Notes: generated by a model not told the origin, from the letters alone. Shown: positions 8,613 to 17,569, counted from the stretch's first letter. The stretch is 32,305 bases of DNA from PNAI01 sp035501735 (GCA_035501735.1 DATJVR010000019.1:1-32305), one strand, 5' to 3'. Made by a program: numbers and translations.

Positions 8613-8993
8613 ATGGGCAAGCGCTCGCGCGAACGATCACTCGCGGACAACGAAGCGAAGGCGGTGGCCCGCATGCTGCGGGTATCGCCGCAGAAGCTCA
8701 ATCTGGTCGCGCAGCTCATCCGCGGCAAGAAAGTCGCGACCGCGCTTGCCGATCTCACGTTCTCGAACAAGCGCATCGCGCGCGCCGTGAAGAAATGCCT
8801 GGAGTCGGCGGTGGCCAACGCGGAAAACAACCACGAACTCGACGTCGACGATCTGATCGTCGCCGAGGCGCATGTCGGCAAGGCGATGGTGATCAAACGT
8901 TTCGTTCCGCGCGGCCGCGGCCGCATGGGCAGGATTTTCAAGCCGTTTTCGCACCTCACCATCGTCGTGCGTGAGGTGGAGAACGCAGCTTAA
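8613..8993 (+). CDS. rplV: 50S ribosomal protein L22
   Basis: L22 has a long beta-hairpin that lines the peptide exit tunnel and contributes to macrolide interactions. The 126-residue product shows ARMLRVSPQKLNLVAQLIRG, SNKRIARAVKKCLESAVANA and the hairpin RFVPRGRGRMGRIFKPFSHL. The TAA stop overlaps the ribosome-binding site (AAGGAG) of rpsC, a tight operon arrangement. Confidence 0.97.
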   Translation: MGKRSRERSLADNEAKAVARMLRVSPQKLNLVAQLIRGKKVATALADLTFSNKRIARAVKKCLESAVANAENNHELDVDDLIVAEAHVGKAMVIKRFVPRGRGRMGRIFKPFSHLTIVVREVENAA

Positions 8994-9003
8994 GGAGTGA
9001 ATG

Positions 9004-9702
9004 ATGGGTCAGAAGGTCAATCCGGTGGGTTTAAGGCTCGGTGTCAATCGCACCTGGGATTCGCGCTGGTATGCCGGCAAGAACGAATACGGCTCGCTGC
9101 TGCATGAGGACATGAAGATCCGCAAGGAGCTGGTCGAGCAGCTCAAGCAGGCGGCGGTGTCGAAAATCGTGATCGAGCGCCCGCACAAGAAGTGCCGGGT
9201 GACGATCCATTCGGCGCGGCCGGGCGTGGTGATCGGCAAGAAGGGTGCGGACATCGAAAAAATCCGCCGCAAGGTCGCGGACCTGACGAAGTCCGACGTG
9301 GTGATCAACATCATCGAAATCCGCAAACCCGAGCTCGACGCGCAGCTCGTGGCGGAATCGATCGCACAGCAGCTCGAACGCCGTGTTGCATTCCGCCGCG
9401 CCATGAAGCGCGCGGTGCAGTCGGCCATGCGGCTTGGGGCGGAAGGCATCCGCATCAACTGCTCGGGCCGATTGGGCGGCGCGGAAATCGCGCGCATGGA
9501 ATGGTATCGCGAAGGCCGCGTGCCGCTGCACACGCTGCGCGCGGACGTGGATTACGGCGTCGCCACCGCATTCACCACCTACGGCACGTGCGGCGTGAAG
9601 GTCTGGATCTTCAAGGGCGAGATCATGGAGCACGACTCCATGGCGCAGGATAAGCGGCTCGCCGAGGCCGAGGCCGGCCGTCCGCGGCGCGAGAGCGCGT
9701 AA
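9004..9702 (+). CDS. rpsC: 30S ribosomal protein S3
   Basis: S3 lies at the mRNA entry channel and takes part in mRNA unwinding. It begins GQKVNPVGLRLGVNRTWDSRW, contains the KH-domain motif PGVVIGKKGADIEKIR, and ends in the S3-C domain with ARMEWYREGRVPLHTLRADVDYG. Two ATG codons follow each other in frame at 9001 and 9004; I choose 9004 because AAGGAG (8992-8997) is then 6 nt away and the protein starts MGQKVNP as in relatives. The 232-residue length is normal for the group. Confidence 0.97.
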   Translation: MGQKVNPVGLRLGVNRTWDSRWYAGKNEYGSLLHEDMKIRKELVEQLKQAAVSKIVIERPHKKCRVTIHSARPGVVIGKKGADIEKIRRKVADLTKSDVVINIIEIRKPELDAQLVAESIAQQLERRVAFRRAMKRAVQSAMRLGAEGIRINCSGRLGGAEIARMEWYREGRVPLHTLRADVDYGVATAFTTYGTCGVKVWIFKGEIMEHDSMAQDKRLAEAEAGRPRRESA

Positions 9703-9732
9703 TCGGGCAGGGGACAAGCAAGAGAATAAGTC

Positions 9733-10146
9733 ATGCTGCAACCGATCCGCACAAAGTTCCGCAAGGCGCACAAGGGCCGCATCCATGGGCTCGCGACCAG
9801 CGCGGTCAACCTGCACTACGGCCAATACGGGCTCAAAGCCCTTGAGCCGGAGCGCGTCACTGCGCGCCAGATCGAAGCGGCGCGGCGCGCGCTCACGCGC
9901 CACATGAAGCGCTCGGGCCAGGTGTGGATCCGGATCTATCCGGACGTGCCGGTGACCAAGAAACCGCTGGAAGTGCGCATGGGCTCGGGCAAGGGCGGCC
10001 TTGAGCTTTGGGTGTCGCGGGTCAAGCCGGGCCGCATCATTTTCGAAATCGACGGTGTGTCGGAGCAGATCGCGCGCGAAGCCTTCGCGCTCGCCGCCGC
10101 CAAGCTGCCGATCAAGACGCGCTTCGTGCGGCGCATATCCGAATAG
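9733..10146 (+). CDS. rplP: 50S ribosomal protein L16
   Basis: L16 organises the A-site region of the 50S subunit. The 137-residue product carries MLQPIRTKFRKAHKGRIHG, the arginine-rich ITARQIEAARRALTRHMKR-like stretch (here VTARQIEAARRALTRHMKR), WIRIYPDVPVTKKPLEVRMG and GSGKGGLELWVSRVKPGRI. Length and spacing from rpsC (30 bp) are usual. Confidence 0.97.
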   Translation: MLQPIRTKFRKAHKGRIHGLATSAVNLHYGQYGLKALEPERVTARQIEAARRALTRHMKRSGQVWIRIYPDVPVTKKPLEVRMGSGKGGLELWVSRVKPGRIIFEIDGVSEQIAREAFALAAAKLPIKTRFVRRISE

Positions 10147-10156
10147 GGACACTGCC

Positions 10157-10477
10157 ATGAAAGCCGCCGACGTACGCGCCATGACGGTCGACCAGATCGA
10201 CGACGAAGTGGTCAAGCTCAAGAAGGAGCAGTTCAACCTGCGCTTTCAGCGCGCGACCGGGCAGTTGGAAAACACCGCGCGGGTGCGCGTGGTGCGGCGC
10301 GACATCGCGCGGCTGATGACCATCGGGCGGCAAAAGCGCGCCGGCATGCCGGAGCCGGAGGCGAAGCCTGCGGCGGCAAAGCCCGCGGGTGAGACTGCCG
10401 CCAAACCGAAACGGGCGCCGAAGGCGAAGGCGGCGGTCAAGCCCAAGGCCAAGTCAAAAGCGAAATCGAAGCGTTAA
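10157..10477 (+). CDS. rpmC: 50S ribosomal protein L29 with histone-like lysine-rich tail
   Basis: L29 is a small protein next to L23 at the tunnel exit. Residues 1-63 are the canonical helical hairpin: DVRAMTVDQIDDEVVKLKKE, then QFNLRFQRATGQLENTARVR and RVVRRDIARLMTIGRQK. Normal length is about 65; here it is 106 because of a tail (64-106) dominated by Lys, Ala and Pro (for example AKPKRAPKAKAAVKPKAKSK). The tail resembles histone H1-type C-terminal domains in composition and would be disordered and strongly basic. Context between rplP and rpsQ is standard. Confidence 0.96.
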   Translation: MKAADVRAMTVDQIDDEVVKLKKEQFNLRFQRATGQLENTARVRVVRRDIARLMTIGRQKRAGMPEPEAKPAAAKPAGETAAKPKRAPKAKAAVKPKAKSKAKSKR

Positions 10478-10487
10478 GAGGACCACA

Positions 10488-10805
10488 ATGCCGAAGCGTC
10501 AGTTGCAGGGTGTGGTGTTGAGCGACAAGCAGGACAAGACGGTGGTCGTCAGCGTCGAACGCCGCTTCACACATCCGGTGCTCAAGAAGACCGTTCGCCT
10601 GTCGAGGACGTTCCACGCGCACGACGAGAAGAACGAATTCTCGGTCGGCGACGTGGTGTGGATCGAAGAGCACCGCCCGATCTCCAAGCTCAAACGCTGG
10701 ATGGTGGTCCGCGGCGAAAAGAAGAAGAGGACCGAAGATCTGCTCAAGGAAACGGTCGACACGGGCGCGAAGCCGTCGCGCAAGGCTAAACCGAAATCGA
10801 ACTGA
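10488..10805 (+). CDS. rpsQ: 30S ribosomal protein S17
   Basis: S17 is an OB-fold protein that binds the 5' domain of 16S rRNA. It starts PKRQLQGVVLSDKQDKTVVV and has RFTHPVLKKTVRLSRTFHAH and GDVVWIEEHRPISKLKRWMV. The ATG at 10488 follows TAAGAGGACCACA, with GAGG as ribosome-binding site. At 105 residues it exceeds the common 80-90, with a basic tail (about 81-105, ending AKPSRKAKPKSN). Confidence 0.96.
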   Translation: MPKRQLQGVVLSDKQDKTVVVSVERRFTHPVLKKTVRLSRTFHAHDEKNEFSVGDVVWIEEHRPISKLKRWMVVRGEKKKRTEDLLKETVDTGAKPSRKAKPKSN

Positions 10806-10840
10806 GTGCTGGGAAGCGTGGTGGAAATAAGAGGCGCGGC

Positions 10841-11209
10841 ATGATTCAGATGCAAACCAATCTCGACGTGGCGGACAATTCCGGCGCGCGCCGCGTCATG
10901 TGCATCAAGGTGCTGGGCGGCTCGAAACGCAAATACGCCACCATCGGCGACGTGATCGTGGTGTCGGTGAAGGAAGCGATCCCGCGCGGCCGCGTGAAAA
11001 AAGGCGAGGTGATGCGGGCGGTGATCGTGCGAATCTCGAAGGACATCAAACGCGCGGACGGCTCGATCATCCGCTTCGACCGCAATGCGGCGGTGCTGAT
11101 GAATCCGCAGAATGAGCCGGTCGGCACGCGCATTTTCGGGCCGGTGCCGCGCGAATTGCGCGCCAAGAACCAGATGAAGATCATTTCGCTTGCGCCGGAG
11201 GTGCTGTGA
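10841..11209 (+). CDS. rplN: 50S ribosomal protein L14
   Basis: L14 forms inter-subunit bridges and is the binding site of the silencing factor RsfS. The 122-residue product, MIQMQTNLDVADNSGARRVM at the start and RELRAKNQMKIISLAPEVL at the end, is of exactly canonical length, with IPRGRVKKGEVMRAVIVR in the centre. The stop codon shares one base with the rplX start (TGATG). It begins the spc part of the cluster. Confidence 0.98.
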   Translation: MIQMQTNLDVADNSGARRVMCIKVLGGSKRKYATIGDVIVVSVKEAIPRGRVKKGEVMRAVIVRISKDIKRADGSIIRFDRNAAVLMNPQNEPVGTRIFGPVPRELRAKNQMKIISLAPEVL

Positions 11210-11526
11210 TGGGCGCCAAAATCAGAAAAGGCGACAAGGTGATCGTGCTCGCCGGCCGCGACAAGGGCCGCACCGGCGAAGTGATCGAGGTGCGCACGCA
11301 GGACGGTCGCGCGCTCGTGCGCGGCGTCAATATGGTCAAGCGCCATCAGAAACAGACCGCGCAGCAGGAAGGCGGCATCATCTCCAAGGAGTCGCCGATC
11401 CATCTGTCCAATTTGGCGGTGGCGGATCCCAAGGACGGCAAGCCGACGCGCATCGGCTTCAAGGTCATGACCGACGGCAAGCGTGTGCGGATCGCCAAGC
11501 GTTCGGGAGTCGAGATCGATGGCTGA
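11209..11526 (+). CDS. rplX: 50S ribosomal protein L24
   Basis: L24 is an early assembly protein near the tunnel exit. The 105-residue product has the KOW motif KIRKGDKVIVLAGRDKGRTG followed by GVNMVKRHQKQTAQQEGGII and SPIHLSNLAVADPK. It overlaps rplN by 1 bp and rplE by 8 bp (11519-11526), so translation is coupled on both sides. Confidence 0.97.
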   Translation: MGAKIRKGDKVIVLAGRDKGRTGEVIEVRTQDGRALVRGVNMVKRHQKQTAQQEGGIISKESPIHLSNLAVADPKDGKPTRIGFKVMTDGKRVRIAKRSGVEIDG

Positions 11527-12271
11527 CAACGAAGACAAGAAGGGCGGCGCGCCGAAGGGCGATCAGCAGCGCGACAAGCAGCCGCGGCCCGACAAGGGTC
11601 AGCAGGGCGGTCAACAAGCGCAGCAAAAGGGCGAGCCGAAGGGCCAGCCGCAACAGGCGAAGAAGGGCGACAAAGGCGACAAGGCGCAGAAGCCCGCCGA
11701 GAAGAAGCCGCGCGTGCCGGAAGAGAAGGTCACGCCGCGCCTGAAGACGCATTTCGAAGAGGTGGTGCGCAAGCAGCTCACCGAGCAGTTCGGCTACAAG
11801 AACCGCATGCAGGTGCCGGTGATCTCGAAGATCGTGCTCAACATGGGCATCGGCGAGGGCGTCAACGACCGCAAGAAGGTCGAGCAGGCGGCGGCCGATC
11901 TGGCGATGATCGCCGGGCAGAAGCCGGTGATCACGAAAGCGCGCAAATCGATCGCGACCTACAAGCTGCGCGCCGGCCAGGCGATCGGCTGCAAGGTCAC
12001 GCTGCGCAAGACCAGGATGTACGAATTCGTCGATCGGCTGGTGAACATCGCGCTGCCGCGCGTGCGCGACTTCCGCGGGCTTTCGCCGAAGAGCTTCGAC
12101 GGTCGCGGCAACTACACGATCGGCGTCAAGGAACACATCGTGTTCCCGGAAATCGACTACGACAAAACCACCGATATCTGGGGCATGGACATCACAGTAT
12201 GCACGACGGCGCGCACGGATGATGAAGCGCGCGCGCTACTCGCGGCGTTCAATTTCCCGTTCCGGCAGTGA
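11519..12271 (+). CDS. rplE: 50S ribosomal protein L5 with Lys/Gln/Gly-rich N-terminal extension
   Basis: L5 binds 5S rRNA and forms part of the central protuberance. The core (from about residue 73) is canonical: PRLKTHFEEVVRKQLTEQFG, MQVPVISKIVLNMGIGEG, QKPVITKARKSIATYKLR, RVRDFRGLSPKSFDGRGNY. The protein is 250 residues against about 180-187 usually. Residues 1-70 form a hydrophilic extension rich in Lys, Gln, Gly, Asp and Pro (for example GQQGGQQAQQKGEPKGQPQQ). ATG 11519 lies in the rplX stop region (ATGGCTGA overlap), which fits a coupled start; no ATG closer to the core exists before residue 107, so the extension appears real. Confidence 0.95.
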   Translation: MADNEDKKGGAPKGDQQRDKQPRPDKGQQGGQQAQQKGEPKGQPQQAKKGDKGDKAQKPAEKKPRVPEEKVTPRLKTHFEEVVRKQLTEQFGYKNRMQVPVISKIVLNMGIGEGVNDRKKVEQAAADLAMIAGQKPVITKARKSIATYKLRAGQAIGCKVTLRKTRMYEFVDRLVNIALPRVRDFRGLSPKSFDGRGNYTIGVKEHIVFPEIDYDKTTDIWGMDITVCTTARTDDEARALLAAFNFPFRQ

Positions 12272-12308
12272 GGGCAAGCCCTCAAACGCGGACAGCCAGG
12301 AGAAAAGA

Positions 12309-12614
12309 ATGGCGAAGAAGAGTTCGATCGAGAAGAACAACCGGCGGCGCAGGATGTCGAAGCAGTATTCGGCCCGGCGCGCGAAGCTCAAGGCGATTGC
12401 GCATGACAAGAAACTGCCGATGGAAGAGCGGTTCGCCGCAACGCTCAAGCTCGCCGAGCTGCCGCGCAATTCGTCGGCCACGCGCATCCGCAATCGCTGC
12501 GAGATAACCGGCCGGCCGCGCGGGTTCTATCGCAAGCACAAGCTTTCACGCATCGCGTTGCGTGATCTCGGTTCCAAGGGCCTGATCCCAGGCCTGTTGA
12601 AGTCGAGCTGGTGA
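12309..12614 (+). CDS. rpsN: 30S ribosomal protein S14 (zinc-free type)
   Basis: S14 binds the 16S rRNA head. The 101-residue protein (AKKSSIEKNNRRRRMSKQYS at the start, NRCEITGRPRGFYRKHKLSR near the C-terminus, ending GLLKSSW) is the long C-minus form that lacks the CxxC zinc knuckle; only one cysteine remains. AGGAGAAAAGA before the ATG is a good ribosome-binding site. Confidence 0.97.
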   Translation: MAKKSSIEKNNRRRRMSKQYSARRAKLKAIAHDKKLPMEERFAATLKLAELPRNSSATRIRNRCEITGRPRGFYRKHKLSRIALRDLGSKGLIPGLLKSSW

Positions 12615-12627
12615 GGAGGATCGACCC

Positions 12628-13026
12628 ATGGCATTGATCGATCCGCTCGGCGATATGATCGCCCGCATTCACAATGCGCAGATGCGCAACAAGCCGAAAG
12701 TGTCCACGCCCGGCTCGAAGTTGCGCGCGCGCGTGCTCGAAGTGCTCAAAAGCGAGGGTTACATTCGCGGTTTCGCGACCGTCGAGCACAAGGATGGCCG
12801 CACGGAGCTCGAAATCGAGCTCAAATATTTCGATGGCGAGCCGGTGATCCGCGAAATCTCGCGGGTATCGAAGCCGGGTCGCCGTGTCTATGTCGCGGTG
12901 CGCAATCTGCCGCGCATCAACAACGGCCTCGGCGTCGCGATCCTGTCCACGCCCAAGGGCGTGATGGCCGATCACGATGCGCGCGACGCCAATGTTGGCG
13001 GCGAAATCCTTTGCACGGTGTTCTAA
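12628..13026 (+). CDS. rpsH: 30S ribosomal protein S8
   Basis: S8 is a primary binder of the 16S central domain. The 132-residue product begins DPLGDMIARIHNAQMRNKPK, contains VSTPGSKLRARVLEVLKSEG and ends with the RNA-binding signature LGVAILSTPKGVMADHDAR and GGEILCTVF. In Escherichia coli it is the autogenous repressor of the spc operon through an rplX-rplE site; whether this works here is not visible. Confidence 0.97.
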   Translation: MALIDPLGDMIARIHNAQMRNKPKVSTPGSKLRARVLEVLKSEGYIRGFATVEHKDGRTELEIELKYFDGEPVIREISRVSKPGRRVYVAVRNLPRINNGLGVAILSTPKGVMADHDARDANVGGEILCTVF

Positions 13027-13050
13027 GGCGAGGGAATTAAGGAACGGACC

Positions 13051-13584
13051 ATGTCACGTATCGGCAAGAAGGCGGTCGCGCTTCCCCCCGGCGTCACGGC
13101 GGCGGTGGAGGGGCAGATCGTCAAGATCAAAGGTCCCAAGGGCGCGTTGCAGGTGAAACTGCACGACGACATCGGCGCCAAGGTGGAAGGATCGAGCGTC
13201 AAGATCGATCCGAAGGTCGAGACCGATCGCGCGCGTTCGCACTGGGGCACCTCGCGCACGCTGGTCAACAATCTGATCGCGGGCGTGACCAAGGGATTCG
13301 AGGAGAAACTCGAGATCAACGGCGTCGGCTTTCGCGCGGCGGTGCAGGGCAAGAACCTGCAGATGCAGCTCGGCTTCAGCCACGACGTGATCTTCCCGAT
13401 TCCGGAGGGCATCACGATCGCAACGCCGAAGCCGACGGAAATCGTGGTCACCGGTCTCGACAAGCAGAAGGTCGGCAAGGCGGCGGCCGAAATCCGCGGC
13501 TTTCGTCCGCCGGAGCCCTACAAGGGCAAGGGTGTGAAATACGCAAGCGAGTTCATCCTGCGCAAGGAAGGCAAGAAGAAGTAA
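13051..13584 (+). CDS. rplF: 50S ribosomal protein L6
   Basis: L6 lies near the factor-binding site and the sarcin-ricin loop. The 177-residue product has the usual two-fold repeat, with SRIGKKAVALPPGVTAAVEG, GFEEKLEINGVGFRAAVQGK, and the C-terminal FRPPEPYKGKGVKYASEFIL. Length and position are canonical. Confidence 0.98.
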   Translation: MSRIGKKAVALPPGVTAAVEGQIVKIKGPKGALQVKLHDDIGAKVEGSSVKIDPKVETDRARSHWGTSRTLVNNLIAGVTKGFEEKLEINGVGFRAAVQGKNLQMQLGFSHDVIFPIPEGITIATPKPTEIVVTGLDKQKVGKAAAEIRGFRPPEPYKGKGVKYASEFILRKEGKKK

Positions 13585-13595
13585 CGGAGCGGACG

Positions 13596-13958
13596 ATGGC
13601 GACGGTCAAGGATCGAACATTGCGGCGCAAGGCGACCGTGCGGCGCGCCGTGAAGGCTGCAGCCGGCACACGCATGCGGCTGTCGGTGTTCCGTTCGTCG
13701 AAGCATATCTATGCGCAGGTGATCGACGACAATAAAGGACTGACACTCGCGTCGGCCTCTTCGATCGAGAAATCCATGCGCGAAAGCATGAAGAGCGGCG
13801 GCAACAAGGATGCCGCCAAGGCGGTCGGCAAGCTCGTGGCCGAACGCGCGCTGCAGAAGGGCGTCAAGGATGTGGTGTTCGACCGCGGCGGCTATCTCTT
13901 CCACGGACGGATCAAGGCGCTCGCCGACGCGGCGCGCGAAGGCGGCCTCAAATTCTGA
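13596..13958 (+). CDS. rplR: 50S ribosomal protein L18
   Basis: L18 binds 5S rRNA with L5. The 120-residue product contains TRMRLSVFRSSKHIYAQVID, a variable alpha-helical middle, and VVFDRGGYLFHGRIKALADA followed by AREGGLKF at the C-terminus, the diagnostic end of L18. ACGGAGCGGACG precedes the ATG. Confidence 0.97.
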   Translation: MATVKDRTLRRKATVRRAVKAAAGTRMRLSVFRSSKHIYAQVIDDNKGLTLASASSIEKSMRESMKSGGNKDAAKAVGKLVAERALQKGVKDVVFDRGGYLFHGRIKALADAAREGGLKF

Positions 13959-13978
13959 TTGGATGAAAGCAGGCGATT

Positions 13979-14548
13979 ATGGCACGTGAACCGAGACGAG
14001 AGCGCGAGCGCGGCGAGCGGGAAGAGCGCGAGAGCGAATTCATCGACAAGCTCGTGCACATCAACCGCGTCGCCAAGGTGGTGAAGGGCGGACGACGCTT
14101 CGGTTTTGCCGCGCTGGTTGTCGTCGGCGATCAGAAGGGCCGGGTCGGCTTCGGCCACGGCAAGGCGCGCGAAGTGCCGGAAGCGATCCGCAAGGCAACC
14201 GACGCGGCGAAACGCAACCTCACGCGCGTGCCGCTGCGCGAAGGCCGCACGCTGCATCACGACGTGCTCGGCCGGCATGGCGCGGGGCGCGTCTACCTGC
14301 GCGCGGCGCCTCCCGGCACCGGCATCATCGCCGGCGGTCCGATGCGCGCCGTATTCGAGACGCTCGGCATGCAGGACGTGGTGGCGAAATCGATCGGCTC
14401 GTCGAATCCGTACAACATGGTGCGCGCGACCTTCAACGCGCTCAAGCATCAGGACTCGCCGCGGTCGGTGGCGGCGCGGCGCAACATCAAGGTCTCGGCG
14501 CTGCAGGCGCGGCGCCGCGATGTCGATGCGGAAGCGGCGACCGAGTAA
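13979..14548 (+). CDS. rpsE: 30S ribosomal protein S5
   Basis: S5 contributes to decoding fidelity and mRNA entry. After a very acidic/basic start (about residues 4-20, dominated by Arg and Glu) the dsRBD-like core begins: FIDKLVHINRVAKVVKGGRR, FGFAALVVVGDQKGRVGFGH, then GTGIIAGGPMRAVFETLGMQ and IGSSNPYNMVRATFNALKHQ. The 189-residue length is usual for the group. Confidence 0.98.
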   Translation: MAREPRRERERGEREERESEFIDKLVHINRVAKVVKGGRRFGFAALVVVGDQKGRVGFGHGKAREVPEAIRKATDAAKRNLTRVPLREGRTLHHDVLGRHGAGRVYLRAAPPGTGIIAGGPMRAVFETLGMQDVVAKSIGSSNPYNMVRATFNALKHQDSPRSVAARRNIKVSALQARRRDVDAEAATE

Positions 14549-14560
14549 GGCAGGCGCGAC

Positions 14561-14755
14561 ATGGCGAATACGGGAAAAAAGATCACGGTCCAGCAGACCG
14601 GCAGTCCGCATCGGCGGCATCACATCCAGCGCGAAACGCTGATCGGGCTGGGCTTGAACAAGATCGGCCGCACGCGCGATCTTCCGGATACGCCGATGAC
14701 GCGCGGCATGATCGAGAAGGTCAAGCACATCGTGCGCGTAGTCGAGGGCAAATAG
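14561..14755 (+). CDS. rpmD: 50S ribosomal protein L30
   Basis: A 64-residue L30: KITVQQTGSPHRRHHIQRET, LIGLGLNKIGRTRDLPDTP and TRGMIEKVKHIVRVVEGK cover the entire ferredoxin-like fold. The spacing (12 bp after rpsE, 10 bp before rplO) is that of a tight operon. L30 is non-essential in several bacteria but is kept here. Confidence 0.97.
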   Translation: MANTGKKITVQQTGSPHRRHHIQRETLIGLGLNKIGRTRDLPDTPMTRGMIEKVKHIVRVVEGK

Positions 14756-14765
14756 GAGAGCGGTC

Positions 14766-15260
14766 ATGAAACTCAACGCGATCGCGCCGCGCCAAGGCTC
14801 AATCAAGAAGCGCTTCCGCATCGGCCGCGGTATCGGCTCGGGCGCGGGCAAGACCGGCGGCCGCGGCGGCAAGGGCCAGACCGCGCGTTCGGGCGTCCGC
14901 ATCAAGGGGTTCGAGGGCGGGCAGATGCCATTGCATCGCCGGCTGCCCAAGCGCGGCTTCAAGAACGTGAAGTTCGCGCGGCGGCTGAACGAGATCAACT
15001 TGGGCGACGTGCAGGCGGCGATCGATGCCGGCCGGCTCGACACCAATGCCGAGGTGGACGTTGCGGCGCTGGTCAAGGCCGGCCTGCTGCGGCGGGCCAA
15101 AGACGGCGTGCGGCTGCTCGGCGACGGCGAGCTCAAGTCCAAGGCGGCATTTGTGGTGTTCGGCGCCTCGAAAGCGGCGGTGGCGGCGGTGGAAAAGGCC
15201 GGCGGGTCGGTGAAAATACTTGCTCCGCCCAAGCCGCAAGAGGGCGAAAAAGCCGCATAG
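14766..15260 (+). CDS. rplO: 50S ribosomal protein L15
   Basis: L15 is a late assembly protein with a long basic N-terminal extension reaching into 23S rRNA. Diagnostic parts are MKLNAIAPRQGSIKKRFRIG, the Gly-rich GRGIGSGAGKTGGRGGKGQT, RSGVRIKGFEGGQMPLHRRL and PKRGFKNVKF. The 164-residue length is normal. A 159-bp gap follows before secY, the longest gap inside the cluster. Confidence 0.97.
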   Translation: MKLNAIAPRQGSIKKRFRIGRGIGSGAGKTGGRGGKGQTARSGVRIKGFEGGQMPLHRRLPKRGFKNVKFARRLNEINLGDVQAAIDAGRLDTNAEVDVAALVKAGLLRRAKDGVRLLGDGELKSKAAFVVFGASKAAVAAVEKAGGSVKILAPPKPQEGEKAA

Positions 15261-15275
15261 GGATACCTGGGGACA

Positions 15276-15295
15276 CGCCCGAGGGGGCTCGGGCG
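15276..15295 (+). promoter_or_regulatory. GC-rich hairpin in the rplO-secY spacer
   Basis: CGCCCGAG (15276-15283) and CTCGGGCG (15288-15295) form a perfect 8-bp stem around GGGG. No T run follows, so it is not a standard terminator; it could be an RNA processing or regulatory element. A second imperfect hairpin (CCGCCCGG/CCGGACGG, about 15357-15379) lies closer to secY. Confidence 0.4.
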
Positions 15296-15419
15296 GTACG
15301 AAATGCCGCCGTTGGAATCAAGATGCCCGCACACCACATAGAGACCGTATTTTGGGGCCGCCCGGTGCCAGCCGGACGGGCCTTCGTTTAAAGGGGCGCG
15401 GCGGAACGGGAGCTCTTCA

Positions 15420-16747
<1,328 letters not shown>

Positions 16748-16751
<4 letters not shown>

Positions 16752-17551
16752 GGGTTGTTTTGCTCGGCCCCCCCGGGGCCGGGAAGGGCACGCAGGCGCA
16801 GCGGCTGGTCGACCAATACGGCATTGTTCAGCTCTCGACTGGCGACATGTTGCGCGCTGCGGTGAAAGCCGGCACGCCGCTCGGCCGCAAGGTCGCGGAC
16901 GTCATGGCGCGCGGCGAGCTCTGTCCGGATGACCTCGTGGTGGACATCGTGGCGGACCGCGTGGAGCGGCCCGACGCCAAGCGCGGATTTGTGCTTGACG
17001 GCTTTCCGCGCACGGTGCCGCAAGCCGAGGCGCTTGAGCGGATGTTGAAGAAGAAGGGCTTGCGCCTTGACGCCGTGATCGAATTCAAGGTCGACGAAGA
17101 CATCCTCACCCACCGCATCAAGACCCGGATCGCGCAGATGCGGGAGCGTGGCGAGGCGGTGCGGAACGACGACAATCCGGAAATTCTGCATCAGCGGCTT
17201 GAGGCCTATCGGGCCCAGACCGCGCCCCTGATTGCTCACTACAGCGCCACGGGGATGCTGAAATCGGTCGACGGCATGGCTTCAATCGACGAGGTGACCG
17301 CGGCCATAGGGCGGGCCCTGGCGGAAACCGCCTTCCGGCCGGTTTCGGCGGCACGGACCGCAGGGGGGCGCCAGAAGGCCCGGAAGGCCGTTTCCGGCAA
17401 AAAGTCCGCCGCCCAAGCGCGGCCGGCCAAGAAACCCGCCAATAAGCGGCCGCCGGCCAAGTCTGCCCGTCGCGCGGCAAGGCCCGCCCGGACGCGGCCG
17501 CGTGGTCGAAAAACGCACGGGAAAGTGCGCGCGCGGAGGTTGACGAAGTGA
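16748..17551 (+). CDS. adk: Adenylate kinase (short-LID) with a long basic C-terminal tail
   Basis: Adenylate kinase interconverts ATP + AMP and 2 ADP. The P-loop GPPGAGKGT is at residues 7-15, followed by STGDMLRAAV, GFVLDGFPRT and RIKTRIAQMRERGEAVRNDD. Between residues ~120 and 145 the zinc/LID insert of long adenylate kinases is absent, as in other alphaproteobacteria. The catalytic part ends near residue 196; normal length would be about 195. A tail of 71 residues follows in which 27 are Lys or Arg and none is acidic (for example KKPANKRPPAKSARRAARPA). secY is upstream with a 4-bp overlap. The final codons contain the -35 box of the next promoter. Confidence 0.96.
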
Positions 17552-17569
17552 TGCGGAATCCCCTAATAA
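17540..17569 (+). promoter_or_regulatory. Candidate promoter of the alpha operon (rpsM-rpsK-rpoA-rplQ)
   Basis: TTGACG (17540-17545, inside the last adk codons) and TAATAA (17564-17569) are 18 bp apart. Both are close to the housekeeping consensus and the -10 lies in one of the few A/T-rich patches here. Predicted start is near 17577, giving a leader of about 143 nt before rpsM. Confidence 0.55.

Noticed and set aside
10389..10805. Longer rpsQ starting upstream inside rpmC.
   Set aside because: The added 33 residues overlap the L29 tail in another frame; ATG 10488 gives the canonical S17 start with a GAGG site.
11483..11518. Upstream start of rplE inside rplX.
   Set aside because: The 12 extra residues lack homology; ATG 11519 overlaps the rplX stop as expected of coupled genes.
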